Assembly (NCBI GenBank): GCA_946699065.1
Contig: CAMPDV010002393.1
Coordinates: 1-64,000, forward strand
Direction of reading: 5' to 3'
DNA from: Loxodes magnus
Lineage: Eukaryota > Ciliophora > Karyorelictea > Loxodida > Loxodidae
DNA: 64,000 bases
The position numbers were made by a program, and so were the translations under genes. Under the pieces are notes generated by a model. The model did no database searches. It had not been told where the DNA came from and worked only from the letters and a program-made list of their open reading frames with translations. The stretch's first letter is position 1. Each line of letters opens with the position of its first letter. This document shows positions 48,642-62,419 of the stretch, piece by piece.

Positions 48642-49080
48642 AAGTGCGCGTAGCACCACAATGGTGCGCAGACCTATAAAAAGTCAATTGAATACAAATT
48701 CTTCCTCCAAGATCCCTTGTGGTAAAAAATCTTCCTCTATTATTTCGTCAATCTCTTGTTATTCTTCTTCTTCCTTCTACTTCAGTATATCACTATGTAT
48801 TATTCTTCTTTTTACTATTCACTCACTATAAGCCTTTTGAATTTTATCTTATATTTCCATTTCATTATTATTTCTATATCTTTTTCATTTTATTAAGTTT
48901 TTATTAATTCAAATGAATTATCCTTTATTAGCCCTATAATCTTTTCCAATTTCTTTCTTTCAATGAATTGATCCTTCTTGATATCCTTTTTTTATCTGCT
49001 TTAAAATTGTACTTATATAGTCTTTTACTATTTAATCTACTTATATTCTATGTTTTATTTCTTATTTTCATAAATAAAAA
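48642..49080 (-). mobile_element. 5'-truncated LINE 3' end, minus strand
   Basis: Minus-strand text IIEEDFLPQGILEEE matches IREEFLLNEGLLEET at the end of the 35644 LINE ORF2. It is followed by the hairpin 48642-48674, in which GCACC pairs with GGTGC and CTGCGC keeps the family sequence. Only the last 400 bp or so remain. This is the usual product of incomplete reverse transcription. Confidence 0.6.
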
Positions 49081-49240
49081 AATAATTTTCATAAAAGTTT
49101 ACCTTATTTTAATATAATTTAAAAATAAAAAATACTTCATAAAAACGAAAAAAATAAATTAGAAATTTTAGATTTTTGAAATTAATTACAAAAGAATTCA
49201 TAAAAACAAGAAAAAAAAATTAAAAATTTAATTAAAAAAA

Positions 49241-52039
49241 ATGAAAAGAAAAACTTTAAAAAAAAAATTAAAGTATATTTGAGAAGACAAGTAATAAAGA
49301 AAAGAATCTTGAAAAGGAAATTGAGCTTTTGAATATGAGAATGGAGACATTTATGAAGGTTATTTGGAAAATGGTTAAAGATAAGGATAAGGAAAACTAA
49401 AATATAAAAATGGGGATTTTTGAGAAGGCGAATGATAAAGAAATGAACCTTGAAACGGAAATGGAGTTTTTGAATATGAAAACGGAGACATTTATGAAGG
49501 TTATTTGGAAAATGGTTAAAGATAAGGATAAGGAAAACTAAAATATAAAAATGGGGATATTTGAGAAGGCGAATGATAAAGAAATGAACCTTGAAAAGGA
49601 AATGGAGTTTTTGAATATGAGAATGGAGACATTTATGAAGGTTATTTGGAAAATGGTTAAAGATAAGGATAAGGAAAACTAAAATATAAAAATGGGTATA
49701 TTTTAGAAGGCGAATGATAAAGAAATGAACTTTGAAAAGGAAATTGAGTTTTTGAATATGAGAATGGAGACATTTATTATGGTTATTTGGAAAATGATTA
49801 AAGATAAGGATAAGGAAAACTAAAATATAAAAATGGGGATATTTGAGAAGGCGAATGATAAAGAAATGAACCTTGAAACGGAAATGGAGTTTTTGAATAT
49901 GAAAATGGAGACATTTATGAAGGTTATTTGGAAAATGGTTAAAGATAAGGATAAGGAAAACTAAAATATAAAAATGGGGATATCTATTAAGGGGACTGAT
50001 TGAAAAATCAAAAAGCAGGATTAGGAATCTATACTTATCTTAATGGAGACATTTATGAAGGATGATATCAAAATGATATGAAATAGTCCAAAGGAAAATT
50101 TAGATTTTAAAATGGTGATGTTTATTAAGGGAACTGATTGGATAATTCAAAAACAGGATTCGGAGTTTATACTTACCATAATGGAGACATTTATGAAGGA
50201 TAATGGTAAAATGATAAAAGATAAGGAAATGGAATACTTTACTATTAAAAACTTGAAATTTGAGATGGTGGATGGAAAAATGATCTGCTTTAAGGTAAAG
50301 GATTTATAAAAATATGTTTTGGTATTTAATTTTAATCTATTTTTAGAAATTCATAAATTGAATAGATTTTAGGGATTTATTATTTAGATAATTTGATTTA
50401 TGAACAGAGCAGTAAAGACTAATAATTTTCTTTTCAAAGTTCTTAATAAGCACAAGTATAATATTCTAAAAACTGCTTTATTTAGAAAATTAGAAGCCAT
50501 GAATATTAAAATATTGGAAAATTTTTAAATTATTAAGATATTTCTTCTCTTAGGAAAACTAATAAGGTTTTTAGATATTCCACTTTTTTTTATGATTAAA
50601 TAACAATTAAATTTGAATTTTTTGAGAAGAATCATTTAATTTCCAAATTAAAGTGACTTTTTTTACAAATAGTATACTCCAACGTGCAAAGTCTCTGTAT
50701 TAAAGCCAAATCATTTTCTTAAAATGTACTGAACTAAATTTAATAGTAGCTCTGCTTATCTATTTTAATAAAATAGTATTTGAACTAATCAAATTATGCA
50801 TTTAATGAGTTTTATTTATATACTTATGATAAGTATTTTATTATATATGACTAGTTTCCTCTAAGTAATCTTAAAAAGATAGCTCTAAGAGGCTTATGAA
50901 ATGATGATGACTTATAATTCCTTTAAAGCTGTTCCGTTTTAGACACTCTTGAAATAGAGCATTATTAAAATGATTAAAATATTAAATCATTTACAGGCAG
51001 TTTTTTATCAAAATTTTGTAAAAAGATAAATTTAAAAGTTTTAAAGCTAAAAAGTTAATCCATAGAAAACAAATATATCATGAAATTTCTAAGATCTAAT
51101 GGAAAATCAATATAGGAAATAGAAATTAATTAAAATTAAATTTCCTCTAAAACTATTAAATAATGCCCTAATCTTATAAAATTCGATCTTTAAATAAAGG
51201 ATAGAGATGATTCAATTTTAAATTAGATTAGAGGATATCATTTATAAAAGCTAAACTTAAGTGGAAATTTTTAATTATAGTCCTTTATTAGCTTTCTGTA
51301 ATAGAATTTTGTTTAACTCTTGCAAGTAAATATTAGTAATTGTTAACAATTTAATGATGATGGTTTACTATTACTATTATAAAAAGCTCCTTAGTTATAA
51401 TGTTTACACTTAAGGAATTTAGAACTAATTGGAGACGTTTCTATTTAGCGAATAGGCGAGTTTTGTTTATAATTGAATCAGCTAAATTTGCGAAATTTAC
51501 CTTTATTAACAGATGATGCTTTGAGAATTATTATCTAATAATGCAAAAATCTTAATTTAATAGAACTTTCTTACATTAAAGGCTTAAACCATAAAACTAT
51601 TAAAACTATAAGTAAAAACTGTTTGAATTTAAAATCTTTAAGTTTAGGGGGTAATTTTGATTTTGAGGAAGATCATATTAGAGAACTAATAAAAATTAAA
51701 ACACTTAGAAATTTAAAACTTTATGAAATATAATTAAAGGATTATATTATTGCTTTAGTTATTTAAAATTGCTCATTTCTAGAGAAATTAGAGTTATAAA
51801 CAACTAACTAATTCAAAAGTTAGGTCTCTCCACTTTGAGAAGCATTTGAAATCTCTCATCCTATTTATAAAAATTTAAGAAAATTAAAGTTTGGTAGAAA
51901 AAGTAAAATTTTAAAAGCTTTTTTATAAGAATTAAAATAAAGGTTCTAAAAAATAAAGATTAAGATAGGAGAAAAAGAGATAGGCAAGCCAGAAGAATTT
52001 GATGGATACATAGGAAAAATAAATTATAACTTGAAATGA
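49241..52039 (+). CDS. MORN-repeat / F-box-like / leucine-rich-repeat protein
   Basis: One frame runs without a shift from ATG 49241 (MKRKTLKKKLKYIWED) to TGA 52037-52039, 932 codons, with TAA/TAG as Gln and many internal TGA as Trp. Residues about 10-365 are MORN repeats (NGDIYEGYLENG, NGDIWEGEWQRNEPW); the conserved Trp of Glu-Gly-Glu-Trp is TGA in several repeats and TGG in others (GQWQND). Residues about 420-450 look like an F-box (IGKFLNYQDISSLRKTNKVF). Residues about 540-890 are cysteine-containing LRRs of the F-box/LRR type (TDDALRIIIQQCKNLNLIEL). MORN repeats bind lipid or protein surfaces, and F-box/LRR proteins select substrates for SCF ubiquitin ligases, so a membrane- or cortex-targeted substrate receptor is inferred. 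The exact stop among in-frame TGA and TAA codons is inferred from loss of similarity. Confidence 0.85.
49318..50020 (+). repeat. Five tandem 141-bp coding repeats
   Basis: The units start near 49318, 49458, 49599, 49739 and 49879 and are about 95% alike by eye. Each encodes 47 residues, two MORN repeats. Low divergence among units shows recent unequal exchange or gene conversion. The MORN repeats after 50000 are more divergent. Confidence 0.85.
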
Positions 52040-55000
52040 AACTTTTTACTTTTATATTAAAAATTGATTAATAAAATGATTAATATGGTTATAATTAATA
52101 TCTATTCATAATCATTTTCTCTATGTTAACACAAATCTTCCATTTAATCTTATCTATACATAAATTTAGTAAATCTAGCTAATTTATATACTTAAAGTTA
52201 GCTTCTTTTTAAAATAGTAGTATTTGAATTTTATTTATTTACCATAAATAAAGAATTTAATGAAACTAATACCATATTAAAGATAGTTAATATAATAAAC
52301 TAGAGTATATAAAATCATCTTTAAAACTTTCAAATCAATTAATGAATAAAAGTAATACCTAAGAATTTTAAATCTTAGCATGTATAATAGCACTATAAAT
52401 TAAGCTTAATTCTTAAATTACAACTGTTCATAATTTAGTGAAGAGTATTTCATTAAATGATGTTCCCAATATAGTGATTATTTATCTATCTACTTTGCTA
52501 TTAATATGCATTCTTAAATATATAATATATTTGCAATATTCTATATCACAATTATGCTTTATCATCTACTACTAGTTTATTCTTTTTTTCATCTTATATA
52601 AATTAATTATCTTTAAAATTTGGATTAAAAGTAACTTTATTATAATGGATATACGTATTTAAGAAATTTAAAGTTTTCTAGATAGCAAAAATGAAAGTTT
52701 AAGAGAATATGTAATAGCAGGATAAATAAATAAAAAATGATAATAGTATCTATTTATTCTGTTTAATCACTCATTAATATAAAAAGTATCTAAGCTAAAA
52801 GAGCTTTAAATAAAAACAGTAGCTAAAATAACAGGAAAAAATATACAAAAAGATATAAAAACCAAAAGGTGGAAAAGAAATTAATCTTATAGAACTGAAA
52901 ATTTCTTCTATAAGAGATTGAAAGTATGTAATATTTTTAGTTATCTAAAAAATAAAAATTTTTAATATGAATAGTATACATTAAAAATATAATAAGATAT
53001 TAAAATAGCTTTATAATTAAAATAATTGGCAAGGGTTGAAAATACTAAGAGTAGCATAAATTAATATTATATTGATAAATAAATTGAAATAAAAATAAAA
53101 TGATAATTAAAGTAACGAAAGTATAGAAAGCTTAATATAAATTTTTATCATTATATTCTTAGTCTATTAAAAGAAACCCAATAATAAAAGTATATAAAGC
53201 ATTAAGTATTGTAAAGTTTTAAATTTTTAGATATAATGTAAAAATAAATTGTTAATATATGCATATTTAAAATTAAAACTTAGTTGTAAAAACTTTTAAT
53301 TACATTTATAACTTTTATGTATAATCCAAGTTGAAAGTAAAGATAATTATAAAATATAAAATTATATAGATGATGAATATGGACCTAAGTATTATCTGTT
53401 TAATTTATAACTCGAAAGAATAGACAATAAATAAATCTTTTTTTATTGTTGAAGAAGATAAAAAATGCTCTTCTATTTATTCAAAAGAAGTTATCTTTGA
53501 AAAATTATCTTATCCTCTAGTTAAAATATAATAAAATTCAATCTACTCTAAGCGTTAATATTCATAACCACCTTATTTAAACATAAAATAAAAATTATTA
53601 CCTTGCTATTTAATCTCTTATATCACTATCTACATTTAATTAACTTAACACTTATAAAAATTTTAGAAGATTATACCAATTCTATTTTATTAACTTTGGA
53701 ACGGAAACAAAAATGGCATTTTATAAAATTCCATAATATAACTTGTTTTTTTCTTGGATTTAGGATCTTTATAATAACTGAAAATATTAAATTTAATTAT
53801 GATTAAATTTGTAGTTCACTTCTTACGTTTTATTTAGCTTTTTTAATTATACTTCTATTTACAAAAATGATTATCTTTTTTAAATTTTGTATTTAAGATG
53901 CTTTTATACTTGCATCAATCATTTTTGACTATCTAAAAATTTTTATCTGTGCGCTATATTTAAAGTATATATTTATGGAGAAATAAATGTATTCATACAT
54001 TATTTATCACATTGAGTATACTTTTAAAAAATATATATATCAAATATAAAAAACTAAAAGCTTTGTTTCTATATATCTCAAGAATTCATATATCTACCAG
54101 ATAAATATAAGAAATGTTACATTATCAACTCTTAATGCTCAATAGAAATTTTGACTAATAATTAACTTATTACTTCTTAATTCACATTTCTATGATTTAT
54201 TGTCATTCCATATATATACAGATTTTTGATAGATCTTTTAAATATCTAATGCTATTTAAAAATATTTCTTAAAATTTTTCTTAGTTTTTTAGTTTAAGTT
54301 CCTAACTAATTTGCTTAGTTTAACTACTTTTTCCACTTAAGATATCAGGAGTAGCTTGCAAACTATATAATAATTTCAAAATAATTTTATTTGAATAAAC
54401 TGCTTGATAAGGTTAATTTATTTTATAATTTTAGACTTTATTTATGTGATTTAATTGATTGAAGTGCTTTCCCCATTTTTTTATATTTCTTTTGCTTTTT
54501 GTCTGCATATAAATTAAATTTAAGTTGGATTTTAGGATATTAATCAGCTATCTATCTATTAGTTTGATTCTTTTTTTACTTTATCTTGTACTGAATTTTA
54601 AAAATTATAAAAAGTTCAAAACTTTTAATTAGGAAACGGATCCATTAAAGATTATTTCTTCATTTAAGTTATAGCAGCACGTGTTATGAGGAGAGTTAAT
54701 TTTTTTTCTGAGAACTAGGGAATTTGAAATAATCAAATGGCAAAGTATATCAGCTATTTTAAATATTTTATGGCTTTTAGTGGAACTAAATATAAACTTT
54801 AAGCAATTTTTTTCAAGTATAGGCTATTAAATTATTCCAAAAGAGGTTAACCTAGTATTATTGAGTTTTAAAAGTAGAATGCAAATTTTCTTCTAACTAA
54901 GTTTTGAATTAGAAAAGTCAAAAGAATAATGCTTTTATAAGGTAGTCGACTTAGAATTATAAAAGTCAGATAAATTATAAAGAAAGAGGAAAAATTATCA

Positions 55001-55379
55001 ATTCAATTTCTTTTTAGTCTTTGTTACCTGTCAAGTTAAATTATAATTTTTGTATTATTAATTTACTTTCAAAGTTACAATCTTAAACTAAAGTTAGTAA
55101 AGTGATAAAAAAGCCCCATTGGTTATTCTATATCTTAAATTAATTAAGTTTAACGAGTTTATTATTCAATTTTGCTTCATTCTTTTCCTAGTATTTCTCA
55201 CTTAAATTTTAGCTTTTGAGTTTGAAGCTCTGATTATGGAATCTAATTTTACAATCAAAAAAACCTTTGATTTGGATAATATATCTATTTTGTTAGATTA
55301 TAGTTTCTATCATAGATAGGAGTTATGATAGCTAAAGTGATTGATGGAATTATCTGTGATTGATATACTTAGAATTAAA
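52040..55379. other. A+T-rich stretch, nothing supported
   Basis: Mostly A/T with scattered slightly G/C-richer patches (about 53.4-53.8 and 54.6-55.0 kb) that could be decayed element pieces. No motif, hairpin tail or repeat copy could be assigned. Confidence 0.5.
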
Positions 55380-55870
55380 GAAAATAATGTGGAATTGCTA
55401 GAAAAATATCAGCAGCATTGAATGTATATTGTTAATTTAAAGAAAAAGAATGCTTCTAGTTTAAGTTGCCAGGCATAAATATAAAGGAAATCATGAATAA
55501 TTGCAAATTTAACCATCAAAATTTTAAGTGATGGAAATTATTGTAGAAATCTCAAGTAAAAATTTAATTAAATGACAAAGCTTGGAAAAAATAATGCAAT
55601 CGTAGTTAAATATAATAGGAAATAATGATGGACAAAAATTATCAACCATCAAATACCTAGAAATATTTATAAATTGAAAAAAATAGTTTCCAAAGTAAAA
55701 GAGAAGATAGAACAAAGATAAATTATGTAGCAACATGAAACAAAGGAGGATTTTGATAGCCTATATCTTGTTGACTACTAATAAAAATATCTCAATTAAA
55801 GCAGTAATGAAATAAAAATTCCTATAAATTTATGATATAATTAAATTTATAAAATTAAATGATTATTATT
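55380..55870 (+). pseudogene. 3' part of an ORF1-like element
   Basis: The end (55740-55870: GGATTTTGATAGCC... then TTTATGATATAATTAAA) matches the C-terminus and 3' flank of the minus-strand ORFs at 33936 and 43800. Upstream 350 bp are Lys/Gln-rich in the same frame but carry no recognisable knuckle. It is a 5'-truncated or strongly decayed copy. Confidence 0.45.
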
Positions 55871-56880
55871 TGTTAAATAAGCTTTCGTAATTTTATAGAA
55901 ATTTATTTTAACCTTTATTTTCGAATAAATTGATTTTACTTTTTCATTATTATAATAGATTTGATATTAAGTTAATCAGTTTATTTCTTTTACCATTATT
56001 AATTTCTCTTAATACTTATCTTCGATTTTGTCAGTTTTTTTTATTTTTTCTAAAAATTCTTATCTTTTACACTTTTTATATAAATTTATAAGTTTTAAAA
56101 TTTAATAATTTGATTTATTAAGTTTTGCATTTTTTCATTTTTTTGGAGATAAGAATTTTTTATTTATTTCTAATTTAATTTAATTCTCTTTAAATTTTTA
56201 TAATAATTTAATTTTTTTAATTTAAATTTTGAATTTTAAATGCTGTATAAGATTTATTTCAAATAAAAATTATCGTTCTTTTTGCATTTTTTATACTTAT
56301 ACTTTTATTAGAATTTTATTAATAATTTTCTAATTTTTTTCATTTTCTAATTATTTTATATAAAATAATTAGTAATTTCGATTTAATATATAAACGATTT
56401 ATTAAATAAAAATTTTGCACATATACTTATATTTATTAATTAAAATATCTAAATTTACTTTAAAATTAGATAAGTCAATATTTTTATATTTCCAAGAAAA
56501 AAAATATACATCACATTAAATAAAATTTCTATTTATTAGTTTATAAAAGATTATTAAAAATATAATATTAGTAATCTATTTTTCTAAATTTTTTAATATT
56601 TTTTATTTTTCTTGGTTTTTAATATAATATATATTAAAAGTGAGACAATTTATAATAAATTTTTAAAAATATTCTATTTTAAACTATTAATCTCAACATT
56701 TTAAAATTTCATTTTGAATAGTTTAAATTATTAATATATATTTAAGATTACTATATTTTAGATTTATATATCTTATAAGTAATCTTAGAAAAATAAAATA
56801 TTTAATTTATAAAAAATTTTTTTTTTGTTTATAAAAATAAAATTTTAGCTTTTATTGGAATAAATAAATAAATAAAAATG
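55871..56880. other. A+T-rich stretch, no gene seen
   Basis: A/T sequence between two elements; nothing supported. Confidence 0.6.
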
Positions 56881-57271
56881 ATTATAGAGCGTGTAGCACC
56901 TCATTGGCGAGCAGCTCTTTCAATAATAAAATTTAATATTAAGAAAAATGTTCTCATGTTTCTTGTTAAAATTCTAGAGGTCCGATGATTCATGTCAGCT
57001 TCTCCAAATGGGGAATCTTCTTATTAAAATTTATTCTTAAATCTTGAGTCAAATGCTTCAGTCTTCTTGAATAAGGTCCAAATAAGAATTAGTTATTAAG
57101 TCGGTAATTAGAAAGCCCGTCAGTCAAACTTTCATATTGCTAGAGAGAACCATTGGGGTAAGTTAGGTATGTCTCAACGGAGCTTTTCCACTTCCCCATT
57201 GAGCGAAATTACTCGCAATGTAGTATACACTGCACTAGATTACCTACTAATTTGTTTGACGCGACCGACAT
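56881..57271 (-). mobile_element. CHH-finger short element, minus strand, finger damaged
   Basis: ATG 57271 (MSVASNKLVGNLVQCILHCE) closely matches copy B at 24572 for most of its length, but the CHH segment is missing, leaving CEQFRSMGKW. It ends in the hairpin 56886-56919, where CGCC pairs with GGTG and GAGC with GCTC, then CTATAATCA and ATTTATTTATTT. The close match to copy B despite 32 kb separation points to a recent common source. Confidence 0.7.
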
Positions 57272-58680
57272 GGAATAATAAAGCATAAAATTATAGATAA
57301 AAACTAGTATCTAAAAAAATTTAATAGTTATTTAAATCAACAAACTTTATTAAATTAAAATAAAATTATATGCTAATCATATTAATTTCATTGATTCTTA
57401 GCTATTATTACTTAGACTTGTATATATTTTAAAGAACGTTATTAGAAATTTTTTATTTATGATTGTATAAATTATTAAATAATTTTTAGTAAATGCGTAT
57501 ATTAAAAACGATTTTAATATATTATTTTTAATTTATTTTTGAACTTAAATATCCAAATAATCAATAAATATTCTAACAAAAGTATATAAATTAGTATTAA
57601 AACTTTATAATTAAATTTTATTGTTTTAAAAAATCTTATTCAGAAGAATAAAGAATTTCTATATTTTAATATAATATTAATTTTATATTTGTAAATTTTA
57701 AAACTAATCAATTATTAATTAAAAATATTTTGGAGCGGCTTTCCTCTCACTTAGTATTTACTCTGAACGGTTTCTTAATTTACATAAAATTTACTCCTTA
57801 GTATTTCTCCATTTACTTGACAACATATATAATGTATGCATGTTTGATAATTATAGATTTAAATTTCGAATAAAATGTGATAACAATCAATTTAATTATT
57901 TTTCTAAATTATCTTGATTGATATTATTTATAGCACAGGATCTATAATTATATTAAATTTATAATTAATTTCTTTTTACATTTTAATAAGATTTAGAATG
58001 TATGTAATGCAAACCTTTATAATTTGCTTTAAATAATTAAAAACTTAATTTAACCTATTTAAGGATTTAGTTATTTTCTAAATGTAAAAATAGTTTATTC
58101 TTATAGTTAGAATTTAAATCAAAATTACATATTTTAAATTTACAATTCTTTAATTAGTATTCATGAGAAATTTAACTAGCGGATTCGTTAAAATAAAACG
58201 TTAATCTATTTTTGTCAATAAAAACTATTTTCTCTATCAAGATAAAATATTATTTTGTTATAATTTGATTAATCATGCAAAGAATTTTCTTGTTTATAGT
58301 TTGTCTGTACTTTTTGCGTATATTTTTTTACTTATTGCAAAAGATTAAATTAATTAAAAAATAAATATAAATATTTAAAGGATCGAATCATTAAATGCTC
58401 TTATCCATTTTATTATTTTAGTGCTTTAAATTAATATCCTATTTTCTTTGGAAAAAAATTTAAAATTAAATAATTACTTTAGTTCAGTAGTCTGTTTTAA
58501 AATAAATTATGTGAAAAGCAAGTTACTATTTTGATATCTTAATGAAATAAAAATAAAAATGAAGGATATCAGAAATTACTATAAAGTAATATAATAAAGT
58601 ATTTTTATTTTATAATTAAAACTTAAAAAACTTGAATATTGAAAAGAAAAATAATAAAATGCTATTTTTATTGCTTTATT
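57272..58680. other. A+T-rich stretch, no gene seen
   Basis: A/T sequence up to the start of the right-hand direct repeat. Confidence 0.6.
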
Positions 58681-60353
58681 AAATTTAAGTGGTAAAATTA
58701 TATTTTTTAATTTTTTTGGTTTATTATTTTTACACTTTATCTTCTATATTAAATGTTTAAGTTAAAATTTTTTAATTTAACAAGACCATAAAATAAAATT
58801 TTTAATTAAATATTGTTTATTTAAAAAATGTAAGCTAATTTGAAAACTGAGTAATTAAAATTTATTTATTTATAGATAAATATACATCTTTTTAAGTTAA
58901 TACTAAATAATTTTGAAAGTAATTTTTAATTAAAAGTAAAACTATCTAAAGATGATAAACTTAATTTATAAATACAGTTCTCATTAAGGCTAAATATTTA
59001 TTGTAAATTTAAATAATTTAAAATAACTTAAATGTTTTAAAATATAAAAAGTTTAAAATAAAATAGTAAAAAAATTAATAAAAGCTGTAATATTCTTATA
59101 TGTTTATTTATATTCTATTAAATAGTGAATTTTCTTAAATTATTTTAAATAAAAATAAATTTCTTTATATAAAATATTCTTCTAACTTGAATTTAGAATT
59201 TTGATTGTATATAAATATATGGATTAAAAGTAAAAAACAAATAAAATAAAATTTTTCGATTATAATTATTTATATCATTCTCAATTATCTTAAACTAAAA
59301 CTATTTATTTAATCTAAATAAAAACTATTTTGATTTTATTAAAAACTATAACCATTTATTAATTAATAAGGGTTCACATATAATAAGTTATAGTTAAAGT
59401 TTTATTAATAAGCCTATCAAACCATATTATGAAATAGTACTTAGTTAATTAATATATTAATGCTTTGATATTATATTATGCTAAATTAAAAATCTTAACA
59501 AAGTATTCTAATTTCTAAATTTAAATATAAATAAATTAAATTTACCTAAATTTAATTTAGATAAGATAGCAATTTAAAATTTTAAAATAGTAAAATCTAA
59601 ATATATTAAATTTATGAATCGTTAAAGAAAAGTTTATTCTTTATAATTAGTACAATTTATTTTATTCTATACAGTACTTTTTAAATAGTTCTCATGTATT
59701 ATTTCAAATACCAATGCAAAATAATCTTTCATTTTCAGTATTTGTCAGTTACAAAAACTCCTTTAATTGATATTAATTAATAATTTACTATAAGAGTAAT
59801 AGTGTATTTTAATGCTTTATATTTCATAGAAATAGTATTAATTCTAAATTATTTGTTTTAATGATATTGTTTCAAATTTGAAGTATAAAGATCTTATAGC
59901 TTTCAATTTTTAAATATAATGTTATTATTTATTTAAATAGTATCATTATATTTAAAAGCTTTTATATATTTAAATTTATTATCTTTAATATTTCAAAATT
60001 TCTAAAAATTTTAGTCTTTAATTTGATTATCATAAAGAGCTTTTTTTTTAATTAAGAATAAATTTCTAAAGATTAAAAAATTAAATAAGGAAAAAAAATA
60101 AAAAAGAAATAGCTAATTCTCAAAAAATGAGACTTAAAATTAAAAAATCTAATAAATAATTATTTAAATCACTTTAAATTAAACCTAATTTCTTAAGATT
60201 GTTTCTTTATAAATAAAAATAACTTAAAAAATTGTAACCATTGATCTTAGATACTTTAATGATATAAAATAAAAATTAAAGAATGAATATCATTTACTGT
60301 TTAATAAATAATAGACTTAAATGATAATATTAATAATAATTAAATTAAAATGT

Positions 60354-61847
60354 TCAACAGTGCCAATCTGGACACCGTTTAAAATAAGTTGTTTTATCAG
60401 CAACACTTCTCATCATTCTTGACTTTCTAATGAAATTATCTTCACTAAGGTCTTCTCAGTTTCTTTGATTTCTTGTTCTTATTATTTCAAAAGGTACTTC
60501 ACATCATTTTTTTCTGTAAATATCTCCATGCTAGTTACAATAGAACCTCTAGTATTTTTCTTATTCTTTACGCCAAAATTTTCTCTGGAAATTCTAAAAT
60601 TTTTAGCAATTCTTGTACAAATGTCACTTACTCTTATAGTAGTAGCATTTCTTCCTTACTTTTCTGATTGGTTTTCGATTTATAACCTCTTTTTATTCTA
60701 TCTCCATCTAATTTGTCTAATTAATTATGTTTGTGCTAATATTCTTTTGCTTAATAAACTCCAACTCTTGTTTTTATACGATATTTCCAAGCCTTGCTGT
60801 TTCTTATCTATGTTCAGTTTAAATGTTCCAATATGCTTGGAGTTCCCTTTCTTAGTTAATAATTCTAATCTCTAAGTTATCTTATCCAAGCGATAATTAG
60901 TTTCTTAGTTCTTAATTTTCCTACTTAAGCACTTTAATCTCTTCCTAGAGATTGGATATTTCAAATCTAACTGTTAAATATTTTCAACCTCGTGTTCACA
61001 GGACCAGTTTGATAACCTGGCTGGAACCAGCTCCCTTCAGGACTCTTTCTTCAGTCGCCTTAGATTGTATACCACTTCGGTTTGTAGATTTGACCTCCTG
61101 ACGGATAAAATTAGTTACAGAATTCTCGTATAATCTTATCCTAATATTAGTACTATTATTTTTCTTATTATTTTCTATTCCAGTACTATTATTTAATTAA
61201 TTTCAATTTCTAACATTGTCTATATTTATGTCCAGTTTGTTTGTATACAAAACATCTTGGTTTATTCCTAATTCATTTCTTGTCTGGACTCCTCGGTAAA
61301 TTAATAGCTCCTTCTATGTCCATTGGATCTTGAATTGTCTACTGTTGCTACTTGCTGTTCTCTTCAAGCACAGTTGTTCTCTGCTGAAGCAAACCCATTT
61401 CCCTGAAGAAAGTGTTTTGCTCTCGATCGTAGACTTCCCAGAAGCTTTCTTTCCATTCCTTGAGCTCAGTAATTTGATTTTTTAGAGCTCTATTCTCTAA
61501 TCGTAGCTTCTTTACTTCCTCCTTCAGGTCAGAGAATGCGACTAAAATTTATGTCTGTTCTTCCTGGAACTGTGGCATCGCAAACTCTCGCACGGGTGCT
61601 GATTCTTGCGTCTCCAGCACCTTTCTAGGTCCTTCTCTTCAGTTGGTGTCATCGATGTAGCCTTTTGGCGCTTTTGTCCCATCTTTTAAGTTGATCTGGA
61701 AGTTCCTAGCTGAGTCTATTATTCTTGAAGGTTTTGAGAAGAAGATTATTTCTAGGAAGAAGACGTGTTAGTTAGAGATGAGGGCTCTTACTTTCTCTCC
61801 CCGTTTTAGGAGGTGGTATAAAGGCCTTTCTTGAACCCTTCTACCAT
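60354..61847 (-). CDS. LINE-type ORF1, right copy, with intact start codon
   Basis: As 1675-3170, but beginning with ATG at 61847 (MVEGFKKGLYTTSQNGERKQ). Both CCHC knuckles (CFVCKQTGHKYRQC and CYYCKSKWHLYKNC) and the FYCNQHGNIYRKK motif are kept. It closes at TGA 60354-60356. The same frame change as in the left copy is needed in the N-terminal third, so it is an old feature of this unit or an unseen intron. Confidence 0.75.
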
Positions 61848-62419
61848 TTTTTTCCTAACTGTTAAATATTGATTTCCTTTTTAATTATCTTTGATTGAAG
61901 TTCTTTTCCTGTTATTATATTAGATTCCTTTCTTTTTATTACTTTAGGAGGTGTTTATTATAGTTATTAGGTTCTTTATTAGTTTTGTAAGTGAGGAGAA
62001 GAAGACTCTTGATACTTTTTTTATGCCTGGTTTTTCTCTAGAGCTGTTTTCTCTTCTTTGCTCAAGAAAAAGCCAGGAAAAAGATTTTAAGACTCCATTT
62101 TTAATGATAATATTAATCAAATTTTATTTAAATTAATAATTAGATTTTCTTACATTCTAATAAATTCAAATGCTTTAGATTGCAGTTTTATATTTCTAAG
62201 AGTAAAATGGGTAATTATTTACCTCTTAGTCTAAAATATTAAGGGTTTCAGTTTACATTTCCTTACTAATTTCAATTAACTCTAATTTTAGTTTTAATTC
62301 TAAGGTTTGCACTATTAGTCTGGCAATAATGGTTCAATTCGCTAACTAGATTTAGCATTCATTTAAAGAAGTATTTTTAAATAGAAATTGAAAAAAAATT
62401 TTAATATTTATTCTAAAAT

